A stretch of 64,000 bases of DNA from JANXQZ01 sp038225555. Its GTDB lineage: Bacteria; Acidobacteriota; Terriglobia; Bryobacterales; Bryobacteraceae. The stretch covers positions 62,001-126,000 of the forward strand of contig JBBRRB010000011.1 in assembly GCA_038225555.1 (NCBI GenBank), written 5' to 3'. A program made the translations under genes and the position numbers. Under the pieces are notes generated by a model. The model saw nothing but the letters and a program-made list of their open reading frames with translations, was not told the origin of the DNA and searched no databases. How positions within the stretch are numbered: position 1 is the stretch's first letter; each line of letters opens with the position of its first letter. Shown in pieces: positions 9,573 through 17,927 of the stretch.

Positions 9573-9830
9573 ATGAAGCTCACCGCGACAGCATTTCGAA
9601 CGCAACTGTTCCCGGCGCTGGAATTGGCTGCTAAAGGCGATCCAGTTTTCATTACTCACAAGGGGCGAATGTTCAGAGTAAAAGAAGAAACCAAAAAAAC
9701 TAGACTGGAGCGAATCGACGAGATCACCCCGCTGCCGGGCTGTGTTTTCGCCGAAGCGGATCGAAATCCTCACGATTCGCCTTGGGACGAACAAGCCTGG
9801 CAGAGTAGGTGGCAGAGCGGGACAAAATAG
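9573..9830 (+). CDS. Phd/YefM-type antitoxin
   Basis: An 85-residue protein starting MKLTATAFR, with the prevent-host-death fold pattern: short beta-strand, helix (QLFPALELAAKG), then DPVFITHKGRMFRVK. The C-terminal tail (residues 45-85) is charged and Trp-rich, as expected for the toxin-wrapping segment (DEQAWQSRWQS). ATG 9573 is preferred over in-frame ATG 9567 because it gives the usual M-K-x-T start and coincides with the predicted transcription start. The toxin gene overlaps its last 22 bases. Confidence 0.8.
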   Translation: MKLTATAFRTQLFPALELAAKGDPVFITHKGRMFRVKEETKKTRLERIDEITPLPGCVFAEADRNPHDSPWDEQAWQSRWQSGTK

Positions 9831-10213
9831 CATTGAGCGCTGTTTACGTCGATACGCATATTGTTGAGTGGCTCGCGCAAGGCAAGTGGAAGAGTAAGCT
9901 GACTGCGCGAGCCAAGCGGTTTATCGACAACGCTGAAACGGTGCTTGTATCCCCGATGGTGCTGCTGGAGCTCGAATACCTGAGGCAAACCGGTCGAATG
10001 TCCACTCCCCCCGCCGATGCCATAATCGCTTCGCTTGGCTTTGAAGTTTGTAGCCTCTCATTTGCCAAAGTAGCCCTTGCCGCATTAAGTCTGGCTTGGA
10101 CCCGCGATCCTTTCGATCGGCTCATCGTCGCAAACGCTTACGCTAACGGCTTAGCCCCGCTGATCACAGCGGACGAGCATATCCAAACCAATTACGGCAA
10201 CTCAATTTGGTAA
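9809..10213 (+). CDS. PIN-domain ribonuclease toxin (VapC-like)
   Basis: PIN-domain RNases cut RNA using a cluster of acidic residues binding Mg2+. Here the set is visible: Asp in VYVDTHIVEW near the start, Glu in MVLLELEYLRQ, Asp in WTRDPFDRLIVA and Asp in LITADEHIQ. The usual order and spacing fit a VapC-type toxin of about 130 residues. The GTG start at 9809 lies inside the antitoxin gene; a TTG at about 9833 is an alternative that gives a protein starting just before VYVDTH. Together with the upstream Phd-like antitoxin this is a type II toxin-antitoxin module. Confidence 0.85.
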   Translation: MAERDKIALSAVYVDTHIVEWLAQGKWKSKLTARAKRFIDNAETVLVSPMVLLELEYLRQTGRMSTPPADAIIASLGFEVCSLSFAKVALAALSLAWTRDPFDRLIVANAYANGLAPLITADEHIQTNYGNSIW

Positions 10214-10226
10214 CAGGCTACGCCCT

Positions 10227-11963
10227 TCACGAAATGCGACTGTTTCCCTCGGTGATTGTAATAATCCGATTTGCCGCCACACCCGAAAAGGTCTGTTTCA
10301 ACCCCAGCGGCCAGCGGATCTCAAGGTCGGCAGTTTTGGCCGTCCCCAACCCAAAGTGCAGCCTGGTATCATTCGCTGAATAGAAGCTGGACTGGCTGAG
10401 CACCTCTTGCGCTTGCCGCCTTCCCCCGTATTTGCAAATCACTCGCGCTCCGATCGCACTGCGATTCGACTGAGTGCCCACGAGTTTCACCTTGAGCCAG
10501 CTTCTATCCCCCGTTAAATCGTTGCGCAGCAGCGAGGGCGGCTCGTTCATATTCACGATCAGAATATCGATATCCCCGTCGTTATCGAAGTCTCCGAACG
10601 CGCACCCTCGGCTGGCGTGCGGTGCGGCCACACCCGGTCCGGCCTCGTCGATCAGTTCTTCGAACTTTCCATTCCCAAGATTGCGAAAGACGACGCGGGG
10701 AGTCTTCCAGGGATAGCTCGGCAGCTTCTTCTCGATCTCCGGATACACGTTTCCCGATACCAGAAAGAGATCCGGCAGCCCATCGTTGTCGAGATCCACA
10801 ATGCCTGCGCCCCATCCAATGAAGCGGGTTTCGACACCAATCCCCGAGCGGGCTGTTACGTCGTCAAAGACGGCCTTCCCGTCGTTGCGGTAGAGAATAT
10901 TCGTGTCGTCAGCGAAATGCGTTTTAAAAATGTCGAGGTTGCCGTCAAGATCGATATCGCCGATACCGACGCCCATGCCCGCCTGCTCCATCCCGTCTTC
11001 ATTCAGCGCGACACCCCGCAGCAGACCCTCTTCCCGAAAAGAGCCATTGCGATTGTTCATGAATAACAGACTGGGCATGGAATCGCAGGCCACGTAGATA
11101 TCGGGCCAGCCGTCGTTATCGAAATCGGCCGCCACCACAGTCATGCCGTAACCGGTAATCGCCTGCTTGATGCCCGCCGCCTCGCTCACATCGGTGAACG
11201 TGCCCTTGCCGTCGTTCTTAAAAAGAGAGAAGGTTCCCGGGGGCAAACCTCGCGGACCGCAATTTACGGGAATTCCTTTCCAGGTGCAGTTTGGGCTTTC
11301 GCCGGGCCTCGGAACATGCTCAAAATCGAACTGCAGATAACTGGACACGAAGAGATCCAGGTGGCCGTCGCGATTATAATCCACGAAACTGCAGCCCGAG
11401 TACCACCGCGTTTTGTCTGCAATCAGCCCCGCTTGCTTAGTGACATCGGTGAAGGTGCCATTGCCGTTGTTTCGGTACAGGACAAGCCCGCCCCAATAGG
11501 TGACGAGCATGTCTTCAAACCCGTCGTTGTTATAGTCGCCTACGCAGACGGCGGATGCCCAGCCGCTGCGGTGCAATCCGGCCTTGTCTGTTACGTCGGT
11601 AAACGTGCCGTTCCGATTGTTCTTATACAGCCGATTGGATACGTCCGCCGGAGCGCCCTCGGTCCGAGTGCCGCTGAGAACGAACAAATCCATCCAACCG
11701 TCATTGTCATAGTCGATAAAGGCGCATCCGCAGCCGACGGTTTCGAGAATGAAGTCTTTCTTCTCGATGCCGCCATAAATGGTCGGAGTAACGAGACCAG
11801 CCTTCTCCCCGATATCGATGAAATGTGCATGGAACGGCAAACCGGACGGCTTGCCGCGAGGTTGCGGCTTAACACCGCGCGAAGCCACACCTTGGCCTGC
11901 GGTCGGCACGTTCGATGCACCAGCTAAAGCCAGGCAACGCGCGGCGAAGTTTCTGCGAGTCAC
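10227..11963 (-). CDS. CRTAC1-family protein (VCBS/FG-GAP repeats + ASPIC/UnbV), Tat-exported
   Basis: The 578-residue product starts with a short Tat-like leader (MTRRNFAARCLALAGAS) and then carries a series of Asp-rich calcium-loop repeats of the FG-GAP/VCBS type (DYDNDGWMDLF, DYNNDGFEDML, DFDNDGWPDIY, DFDNDGDIDIL), which build a beta-propeller. The C-terminal 90 residues are an ASPIC/UnbV domain (SWLKVKLVGTQSNRSAIGARV). The family is extracellular with undefined function; many copies occur in Acidobacteriota. The GTG start abuts the stop of a 66-codon gene, suggesting an operon. A second member is encoded at 19749-21440. Confidence 0.85.
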   Translation of the reverse strand: MTRRNFAARCLALAGASNVPTAGQGVASRGVKPQPRGKPSGLPFHAHFIDIGEKAGLVTPTIYGGIEKKDFILETVGCGCAFIDYDNDGWMDLFVLSGTRTEGAPADVSNRLYKNNRNGTFTDVTDKAGLHRSGWASAVCVGDYNNDGFEDMLVTYWGGLVLYRNNGNGTFTDVTKQAGLIADKTRWYSGCSFVDYNRDGHLDLFVSSYLQFDFEHVPRPGESPNCTWKGIPVNCGPRGLPPGTFSLFKNDGKGTFTDVSEAAGIKQAITGYGMTVVAADFDNDGWPDIYVACDSMPSLLFMNNRNGSFREEGLLRGVALNEDGMEQAGMGVGIGDIDLDGNLDIFKTHFADDTNILYRNDGKAVFDDVTARSGIGVETRFIGWGAGIVDLDNDGLPDLFLVSGNVYPEIEKKLPSYPWKTPRVVFRNLGNGKFEELIDEAGPGVAAPHASRGCAFGDFDNDGDIDILIVNMNEPPSLLRNDLTGDRSWLKVKLVGTQSNRSAIGARVICKYGGRRQAQEVLSQSSFYSANDTRLHFGLGTAKTADLEIRWPLGLKQTFSGVAANRIITITEGNSRIS

Positions 11964-12164
11964 CTATATCTCGGGATAGAACTCGAAGAAAGCATCCAGC
12001 GACTGCATAAGCTGCTTGCGGATTTCGGACTCTCCGCCTTCCAGCAAATGCATCGTTACGTGTGCTTTTTTACCACTCTTAAGAACGACTTCCGCCGAGC
12101 CTACGGACTCAAGTTCGTCAGCGGGAAGCAGGCGCATCCCGTAAATGAGGGCAAGTTGAGCCAT
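11964..12164 (-). CDS. Small acidic hypothetical protein (66 aa)
   Basis: No family recognised. The frame ends at the base immediately before the GTG start of the CRTAC1 gene and starts 14 bases after the stop of a small membrane protein gene, so position supports it being real. The product begins with a hydrophobic stretch (MAQLALIYGMRLL) followed by an amphipathic segment (AEVVLKSGKKAHVTMHLLEG) and an acidic helix. The Shine-Dalgarno sequence is weak, so confidence rests on the tight packing. Confidence 0.5.
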   Translation of the reverse strand: MAQLALIYGMRLLPADELESVGSAEVVLKSGKKAHVTMHLLEGGESEIRKQLMQSLDAFFEFYPEI

Positions 12165-12178
12165 GCCTCATTGTCTCA

Positions 12179-12349
12179 TCATGAGACGTCGCGAGTACGC
12201 GTAGCGGTCACCCCGTGCAGAATGCCGATTCCGATTAAAACGATCACGCCCACTGCAATCCATCGAGGTTGCAAGTGCAGGAAATAGGCACCCAACGACA
12301 ACCCGATGATCATCACCACGTAGCCAATTAAGTAGATTCCAAAGGACAT
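12179..12349 (-). CDS. Small two-helix membrane protein (56 aa)
   Basis: Starting at the ATG at 12349, the product has two hydrophobic helices (IYLIGYVVMIIGLSLGAYFL and WIAVGVIVLIGIGILHG) separated by a short LQPR loop, and a short charged tail. No family recognised. It heads a compact minus-strand set with the 66-residue protein and the CRTAC1 protein. A longer start at 12379 is possible but adds a non-hydrophobic leader. Confidence 0.5.
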   Translation of the reverse strand: MSFGIYLIGYVVMIIGLSLGAYFLHLQPRWIAVGVIVLIGIGILHGVTATRTRDVS

Positions 12350-12430
12350 GGGAAACGAGTAGCACGCCGAATTCCACACGTTAAGTTGTTGAGTCTACAG
12401 ACTAGGCCACCTCCGCGATACAATGCAGGA

Positions 12431-14011
12431 TTGAAAAAATACGATGTCATCGTAATCGGAGCAGGTCACAACGGCTTGGTGACCGCAGCCTACCTGGCCC
12501 GCGCGGGGCGGCGGGTGTTAGTGCTCGAGAAACGGGAACTGGTAGGTGGTTGCGCGGTTACGGAGGAAATTTGGCCGGGTTACCGGGTCTCCACGGCGGC
12601 GTACCTGACCAGCCTGCTGCAGGAACGTATTATTCGCGATCTCGATCTGCCTCGCTTTGGTTACCAGGTTGACGCCAAGGACCCGGCATTTTTCTCCCCC
12701 TTTCCGGACGACCGCTATCTGTTTATGTGGCAGGACCCCAGCAGAACTCTGCAGGAGATCGCCAAATTCTCAAAGCACGACGCAGAAGTCTTTCCCGCTT
12801 ACGAACACCACCTGGAACGGCTCGCCGAGGTGGTGGAATCCTTGCTACTCACCACTCCTCCTGAGTTTCCGCCCACGGGAATCGGCGATTTTATCGAGTA
12901 CCTCAAGCTCGCCGGGCGCCTTCGCAAGCTCGATTCCAAGGAGATGGTGGGTCTGGTGAAAATCTTCACCTCGAGCGCCGCCGATCTTCTGGATGACTGG
13001 TTCGAATCGGACGAAGTGAAGGTCACCCTCGCGACTGATGGCGTCATCGGAGCGAATGGCGGTCCACGCTCTCCAGGCACCGCTTATATTCTGATGCACC
13101 ACGTCATGGGAAGCGTAGGGGGCAAGCGCGGATTGTGGGGCTTCGTGCGCGGAGGGATGGGCGCAGTGTCGAACGCCATTGCCGATTCAACCCGCAGCCG
13201 AGGAGTCGAGATTCGAACACTGGCTGGCGTGGAGAGAATCCAAGTTTCAGGCGGCAGAGTAAAAGGCGTGGTGCTGGAAGGCGGGGAAGAGATTGAGGCC
13301 GGCATCGTCGCTAGCAACGCCACTCCGCAGTTGACGTTCCTGCGTCTGCTGGATGAAGCGCTCCTCCCTTCGGACTTCGTGGCGCAGATCAAGCGGTATC
13401 GAAGCGAGGGGACATCCTGCAAGATCAACCTTGCGCTGAGCGGGCTGCCGACGTTTCGGGCATTCCCGCAAACGCCAGGCCCGCAACATGGCGCCACAAT
13501 GCACATCTGCCCTTCCATGGAGTATGTGGAGCGCGCCTGGGATGACGCCAAGTATGGCCGGCCATCGGGGTCGCCTCTGCTGGAACTGACAGTGCCAACG
13601 ATGTATGATCCGTCGCTCGCGCCTCCCGGGAAGCACATCATGGGCATCTTTCTGCAATACGCTCCCTACACTCTTAAAGGTGCCACCTGGGACCAGTTGC
13701 GCGAGCCGTTCGCCGACCGCGTCTTTGACCTTATCGAAGAATACGCGCCTGGCTTTAAGTCGCTGGTGATCGAACGCCAGGTGTTAACTCCGTACGATTT
13801 AGAGCAACGCTTCGGTCTGACTGGGGGCAACATTTTTCATGGCGAGATGAGCCTCGATCAGATGTTTGTCATGCGGCCCTTGGCTGGGTGTGCAAGATAT
13901 CGGACTCCGATCCAGGGTCTGTACTTATGCGGCTCCGGCACGCACCCGGGGGGCGGGGTGATGGGCGCGCCCGGATACAACGCGGCCCGCGAAATTCTGA
14001 AAGACAAATAG
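12431..14011 (+). CDS. NAD(P)/FAD-dependent oxidoreductase, phytoene desaturase (CrtI)/PYROXD2-like
   Basis: Residues 3-35 form a dinucleotide-binding Rossmann motif (YDVIVIGAGHNGLVTAAYLA) followed by VLEKRELVGGCAVT, the CrtI/amine oxidase signature. The C-terminus has the matching FAD motif (LYLCGSGTHPGGGVMGAPGY). At 526 residues it matches the PYROXD2/CrtI-like branch, which oxidises hydrophobic or unknown substrates; no carotenoid genes are nearby, so a carotenoid role is not supported. I chose TTG 12431, which gives MKKYDVIVIGAG; the upstream in-frame extension is not conserved-looking. Confidence 0.85.
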   Translation: MKKYDVIVIGAGHNGLVTAAYLARAGRRVLVLEKRELVGGCAVTEEIWPGYRVSTAAYLTSLLQERIIRDLDLPRFGYQVDAKDPAFFSPFPDDRYLFMWQDPSRTLQEIAKFSKHDAEVFPAYEHHLERLAEVVESLLLTTPPEFPPTGIGDFIEYLKLAGRLRKLDSKEMVGLVKIFTSSAADLLDDWFESDEVKVTLATDGVIGANGGPRSPGTAYILMHHVMGSVGGKRGLWGFVRGGMGAVSNAIADSTRSRGVEIRTLAGVERIQVSGGRVKGVVLEGGEEIEAGIVASNATPQLTFLRLLDEALLPSDFVAQIKRYRSEGTSCKINLALSGLPTFRAFPQTPGPQHGATMHICPSMEYVERAWDDAKYGRPSGSPLLELTVPTMYDPSLAPPGKHIMGIFLQYAPYTLKGATWDQLREPFADRVFDLIEEYAPGFKSLVIERQVLTPYDLEQRFGLTGGNIFHGEMSLDQMFVMRPLAGCARYRTPIQGLYLCGSGTHPGGGVMGAPGYNAAREILKDK

Positions 14012-14014
14012 AGG

Positions 14015-14701
14015 TCAGCTACCGAACACCCGGCCCAACCAAGGTTGAATAAGACTCCCTGCCTTGGATGGAAATCGATGAGCGCCCGGCATGAGGTGGA
14101 ACTCTACATCCGATGCATGCCGCCGCAGTCGCTCCGGGAATCGCTTCGCGACCTCGACTGGATAAAACTCGTCTTCCTCGCGCGAGATGTGGAGAATGGA
14201 AGCATCCGCATTCCCGTACTTCGCTTCATCCCAATCCCTGGGCACTCCGCCGCAGATTCCAATCACTCCACGAACCGATCCCGGGTGGGTGCCTACGTAG
14301 CGATAATTCAGTCCCACGGGTTGGGAAAACCCCATCAGCAGCGTCCTTTCGGGACCCATGCCGAAGTCCGCCCTCAATCGGGTGAGGGCTTCATGCACTA
14401 TCCGATGGTGGAGTTGAACTGCCCGCTCCCAGTGTTGCCGGATTCCCCAGTTATATGCCGCTGGCGCATCGGCCCCCGGCGTAGCCGCGTAGTGCTGATT
14501 CGGCGCTTGCAGGGCTGCGATCACATGTTGGCGTCCAACGGCTAGCATGGTCAGCCGCAGCATATCACTCGGGTTAGAGCCGTATCCGTGCAGCGTGATC
14601 ACGAGCAGTGAACGCTCGTCAATCCGGTCCGGAACGTGGACCAAATATTCGCAGACAAGCGGAAGCTCGAAAGAACGGCGTTCGAACGGTTCATTTTGCA
14701 T
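14015..14701 (-). CDS. Alpha/beta hydrolase, carboxylesterase/phospholipase family
   Basis: The catalytic triad of a serine hydrolase is visible: nucleophile Ser in LLMGFSQP, Asp in SREEDEFYP and His in PGAHRFPSK near the C-terminus, with an oxyanion-hole region at ITLHGYGSNPSD. The layout matches the carboxylesterase/acyl-protein-thioesterase family (about 220 residues). The usual GFSQG elbow is GFSQP here, an unusual Pro after the nucleophile. ATG 14701 gives MQNEPFERRSF; a start ten residues earlier at 14731 is possible. It converges with the oxidoreductase gene and diverges from the Hpt gene. Confidence 0.8.
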   Translation of the reverse strand: MQNEPFERRSFELPLVCEYLVHVPDRIDERSLLVITLHGYGSNPSDMLRLTMLAVGRQHVIAALQAPNQHYAATPGADAPAAYNWGIRQHWERAVQLHHRIVHEALTRLRADFGMGPERTLLMGFSQPVGLNYRYVGTHPGSVRGVIGICGGVPRDWDEAKYGNADASILHISREEDEFYPVEVAKRFPERLRRHASDVEFHLMPGAHRFPSKAGSLIQPWLGRVFGS

Positions 14702-14747
14702 GGCGCAAGGGGAATACCGATCATAATGCAAACAGGAACCATTTTCT

Positions 14748-15095
14748 ATGAGCTCTGTAAATTCGGGAGGTTTCGATTTGGAGTCCGCGCTGGATGTTAC
14801 CGGTGGAGATCGCGAACTACTCGCCGAACTTGCCCAACTGCTTCTTCAGGAGTGTCCGAGCATGCTGGCGGACCTGGATGCCGCAGTCGCGAGGCAGGAC
14901 GGGCAACAGATCGAGATGGCCGCCCACAAACTTAAGGGCGCGGTGACCACGTTCGGGGGACGCGCGATTGCGGCGGCCGCACTGCGGGTCGAGATGCTGG
15001 GGAAGCAGGGAGAACTGGCCGGCATCGAGCAGCATTTGGCGGCGTTGAAGAACCTGATCGGTCCGTTTCTCGCCGAACTGCGTCTGGTAAGATGA
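14748..15095 (+). CDS. Hpt (histidine phosphotransfer) domain protein
   Basis: A stand-alone 115-residue four-helix Hpt protein. His60 in MAAHKLKGAVTTFGG is the phospho-accepting histidine, with the expected HxLKG context. The flanking helices (LLLQECPSMLADLDAAVARQ and AAALRVEMLGKQGE) fit the family. Hpt proteins shuttle phosphate between hybrid sensor kinases and response regulators. No kinase or receiver is encoded nearby, so its partners are elsewhere. Confidence 0.9.
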   Translation: MSSVNSGGFDLESALDVTGGDRELLAELAQLLLQECPSMLADLDAAVARQDGQQIEMAAHKLKGAVTTFGGRAIAAAALRVEMLGKQGELAGIEQHLAALKNLIGPFLAELRLVR

Positions 15096-15123
15096 TTGGA
15101 GTCCGCCCAATCAAAGTTAGATT

Positions 15124-15969
15124 ATGACCCCCAGTCCAGTAACGGAAATCGTTTGCGCCCACAGTCCCGACTCCGACGATGCTTACATGTTTTATGGACT
15201 TGCGACAAAGAAGATCCGTTCGCGACTGGTCAATTTCAGGCATGTGCTGGAAGACATTGAAACTCTCAACCGCAAGGCGATGGAGGGGACTTACGAGTTA
15301 ACGGCCATTTCCTATCATGCATATCCTTACGTCGCGGATAAGTATGCTTTGATGGCGAGCGGATCCAGCGTCGGCGACGGTTACGGCCCGGTAGTGGTGA
15401 GCGCCCACCCATTCGCTCCTGAAGAGTTGAAGGGGAAGCGGATTGCGATACCGGGAAAGATGACGACGGCCTATCTGACGTTGAAGCTTTTTCAGCCGGA
15501 CTTCGTGGCCGTCCCCATGCAATTCGACAAGATCCTAGATGCCGTCACCGAACACTCAGTAGACGCAGGGCTGGTTATCCACGAGGCGCAACTCACTTTT
15601 GGAAAGAGCGGGTTTCATAGTATTCTCGACCTTGGCCGTTGGTGGAAGAAGACTTACAATCTTCCTCTGCCCTTAGGTGCCAATGTATTATTACGTTCTC
15701 TGCCGCGCGACATACAAAGCGAATGCTGCCGACTCATGCGGGACAGTATTCAGTACTCACTGGACCACGGGGACGAATCGTTGAATTATGCGCTTCAATT
15801 TGCCCGGGACATGGAGCCGAGACTCGCTGAAAAGTTCGTGGGCATGTATGTGAATCACTTTACCGTCGATTGCGGGGAGATTGTTCCCCGCGCTGCGCAA
15901 AAACTGCTGGATTTGGGCTATGAGGCTGGTGTCATTGACAAGAAAGTCGAGTTGGAGTTTGTCCGCTAA
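15124..15969 (+). CDS. mqnD: 1,4-dihydroxy-6-naphthoate synthase (menaquinone, futalosine pathway)
   Basis: MqnD converts cyclic de-hypoxanthine futalosine to 1,4-dihydroxy-6-naphthoate. The N-terminal AHSPDSDDAYMFYGLAT is the family signature, followed by the periplasmic-binding-protein-like fold with conserved ISYHAYPYV and the GYGPVVVS segment. Length (281 residues) is normal. Other mqn genes are not in the window, so the pathway is dispersed. The downstream HEAT protein gene starts inside its 3' end, so they are coupled. Presence implies menaquinone-based respiration by the futalosine route. Confidence 0.9.
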   Translation: MTPSPVTEIVCAHSPDSDDAYMFYGLATKKIRSRLVNFRHVLEDIETLNRKAMEGTYELTAISYHAYPYVADKYALMASGSSVGDGYGPVVVSAHPFAPEELKGKRIAIPGKMTTAYLTLKLFQPDFVAVPMQFDKILDAVTEHSVDAGLVIHEAQLTFGKSGFHSILDLGRWWKKTYNLPLPLGANVLLRSLPRDIQSECCRLMRDSIQYSLDHGDESLNYALQFARDMEPRLAEKFVGMYVNHFTVDCGEIVPRAAQKLLDLGYEAGVIDKKVELEFVR

Positions 15970-17248
15970 GTCACTATCGGCCTGCTCGGTTGGGGTACTC
16001 CTCTGCGTTGGCCTAGGGTTTGGCCAAGGCGATTCCAAAGCGCGGGCAAAGGGCGTGCGGGACCTGGCCAAGCAGGGAGCCGGGGCGATTCCGCAGATTA
16101 TTCCCTATATCTCCGACCCAGATAGCGGCGTCCGGTTGGAAGCGGTGAAAGCGATCGTTCAACTGGACACTCAAAACAGTCTGGATCCGCTTGTTAAGGC
16201 GACGTCCGACAATCTTCCCGAGATACAGATCCGAGCGACTGAAGGTCTGGTTAATTTCTACGTTCCCGGTTACGCCCAGACCGGTCTCACTTCATCGGTA
16301 AAGAAGTTCGGAACGTCAATCAAGAGCCGGTTCACCGATACTAACGATCAAGTGGTAGATTCGTACATCCAGGTGCGTCCCGAAATCATTCAGGCGCTCG
16401 GCAAACTGGCTCGCGGGGGCGGCAGCATGGAATCGCGCGCTGGCGCGGCTAGAGCCCTGGGCATCCTGCGAGGCCGTGCCGCCCTGCCGGATCTTATTCA
16501 GGCGATTAAGTCCAGTGACACGGAAGTCAATTACGAAGGGCTCATTGCATTGCAGAAGATCCGAGATACAAGTGCAGGTCCTGAAATCGTGTTCCGGCTG
16601 AGGGACCCGGTTGAAAAAGTTCAAATCGCGGCCATCGAAACCACCGGTCTGCTTGAGAACCGGGCGGCATTGAATCAGCTCCGTGACGCAATGGATAGGA
16701 GCAAGAGCGCGAAGGTCCGCAAAGCCGCCCTGACCGCGATGGCCATGATGCCGGATCAGAACATTCGCAGTGTTTTTCTCTACCATTTGGAAGAGAAAGA
16801 CGAAGGCATGCGAGTAGCCTCCCTGGAGGGTCTGGCTCGGATGCGTGCGGCAAGCGACTTAGGAACATTCAAGAAAGCGTTTGACGATGAGAAGAAGCCA
16901 GCAGGCCGAATGGCGGCTGCGTTCGGACTGGTTACGCATGGCCAAGTGGAGATGACTGAGTTCACGCCCTTGCGCTATTTGGTGAATCAGCTCAACTCAG
17001 CGGGCTACCGGGGCGTGGCGCTGGCTTACCTGAACGAGGTGGCTCGTGACTCTGCGGTGCGGCAGGCGATTTATCAGGACTTTCAGCAGTCGCCTCCGAA
17101 AGATGAGAAGGTCGGCTTAGCGCAGGTTCTAGGTGCTTCCGGCGATCGCGATTCCCTATCCGTACTTCAGACTCTATCGAAAGATCCCGATCCGGATGTG
17201 GACAAAGAGGCTCTGCGAGCATTGCAGAGTATCCGAGCCCGTATTTGA
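15920..17248 (+). CDS. Secreted or periplasmic HEAT-repeat protein
   Basis: About 440 residues of PBS-lyase-type HEAT repeats: SDPDSGVRLEAVKAIVQL, SRAGAARALGILRG, DPVEKVQIAAIETTGLL, KSAKVRKAALTAMAMM, and a final DPDPDVDKEALRALQSI. These form an alpha-solenoid for protein contacts. A hydrophobic stretch (SVGVLLCVGLGFGQG) just after the start is a likely signal peptide. The start is ambiguous: ATG 15920 or TTG 15959, both inside the 3' end of mqnD. Its stop overlaps the start of the kinase-like gene (TTGA). Confidence 0.75.
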   Translation: MRLVSLTRKSSWSLSAKSLSACSVGVLLCVGLGFGQGDSKARAKGVRDLAKQGAGAIPQIIPYISDPDSGVRLEAVKAIVQLDTQNSLDPLVKATSDNLPEIQIRATEGLVNFYVPGYAQTGLTSSVKKFGTSIKSRFTDTNDQVVDSYIQVRPEIIQALGKLARGGGSMESRAGAARALGILRGRAALPDLIQAIKSSDTEVNYEGLIALQKIRDTSAGPEIVFRLRDPVEKVQIAAIETTGLLENRAALNQLRDAMDRSKSAKVRKAALTAMAMMPDQNIRSVFLYHLEEKDEGMRVASLEGLARMRAASDLGTFKKAFDDEKKPAGRMAAAFGLVTHGQVEMTEFTPLRYLVNQLNSAGYRGVALAYLNEVARDSAVRQAIYQDFQQSPPKDEKVGLAQVLGASGDRDSLSVLQTLSKDPDPDVDKEALRALQSIRARI

Positions 17249-17682
17249 AAATCGTTGTTCTTGTAGGCCTGCCTGGGTCGGGAAAGAGCACCTATCTCAA
17301 GGGCCTGGGTGCAGCAGGGATCTCATCGGACGAAATTCGCGGTCTGCTTGCGGATGACCCTACTATTCAGACAATCCATCGACGAGTGTTCGCTACAGTT
17401 CGGTACTTGATCAAGCAGCGACTTGAGATTGGCAGGCCGATTACGTATGTGGATGCAACCAACCTGACTGTACGGGACCGTCGTCCCTATATTCTGCTCG
17501 GCCAACTGCATGACTGCGATGTCGAGGCGCTGTTTTTCGATGTGCCGCTGGAGGTTTGCATCCGGCGTAATCGGGAGCGGGGGCGCGTGGTTCCCGAGAC
17601 CGCGATTCTGGATATGATCCGGCGTACGGTGCCGCCTTCGATGGGGGAGGGATTTACGCGCGTTCAGGTGATCGGGGAATAG
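17245..17682 (+). CDS. P-loop kinase of the zeta-toxin/polynucleotide-kinase-like group
   Basis: A 145-residue AAA_33-type kinase with Walker A GLPGSGKST at residues 8-16, a Walker B-like ITYVDATNLT and an Arg-rich lid (CIRRNRERGRVVPE). Such small kinases phosphorylate nucleotides, RNA ends or sugars. The substrate cannot be told from sequence. The TTG start overlaps the HEAT protein stop by four bases, so the two are translated together. Confidence 0.75.
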   Translation: MKIVVLVGLPGSGKSTYLKGLGAAGISSDEIRGLLADDPTIQTIHRRVFATVRYLIKQRLEIGRPITYVDATNLTVRDRRPYILLGQLHDCDVEALFFDVPLEVCIRRNRERGRVVPETAILDMIRRTVPPSMGEGFTRVQVIGE

Positions 17683-17683
17683 A

Positions 17684-17884
17684 TCATTCCCGAGGCGCAA
17701 CAGACTGGAGCGTTTTCCTCGCAGTTATACGCTTTTCTAAGCCGGCCCGATCCATAAAAAAGGTCGGCTTCGCAATACCCTTGCTAAACAACTTCTCCGC
17801 CTGATCATCGAAGTGGCCGGAATTTTTATGGTCGCTTTGGCCTAACGGAATAATCATGTAAGACTCGGAAATGGGTTTCTTCAA
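17684..17884 (-). pseudogene. C-terminal remnant of an S45 penicillin/AHL acylase-like gene
   Basis: The segment MIIPLGQSDHKNSGHFDDQA followed by EKLFSKGIAKPTFF and a charged tail resembles the extreme C-terminus of peptidase family S45 (penicillin amidase/acylhomoserine lactone acylase), where a GQS...SPH..DQ motif precedes a KP..F segment. The catalytic N-terminal Ser and the rest of this 700-800 residue family are absent. The frame hits a TAA at 17894-17896, just inside the 5' flank of the S41 gene, so nothing longer can be encoded. I read it as a decayed stub left by a deletion or rearrangement. Family assignment is from motif memory. Confidence 0.5.
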
Positions 17885-17927
17885 TCCAGTCTGTTACCAT
17901 CCAAGCATCAGTAATTTCAGGAGAAAC

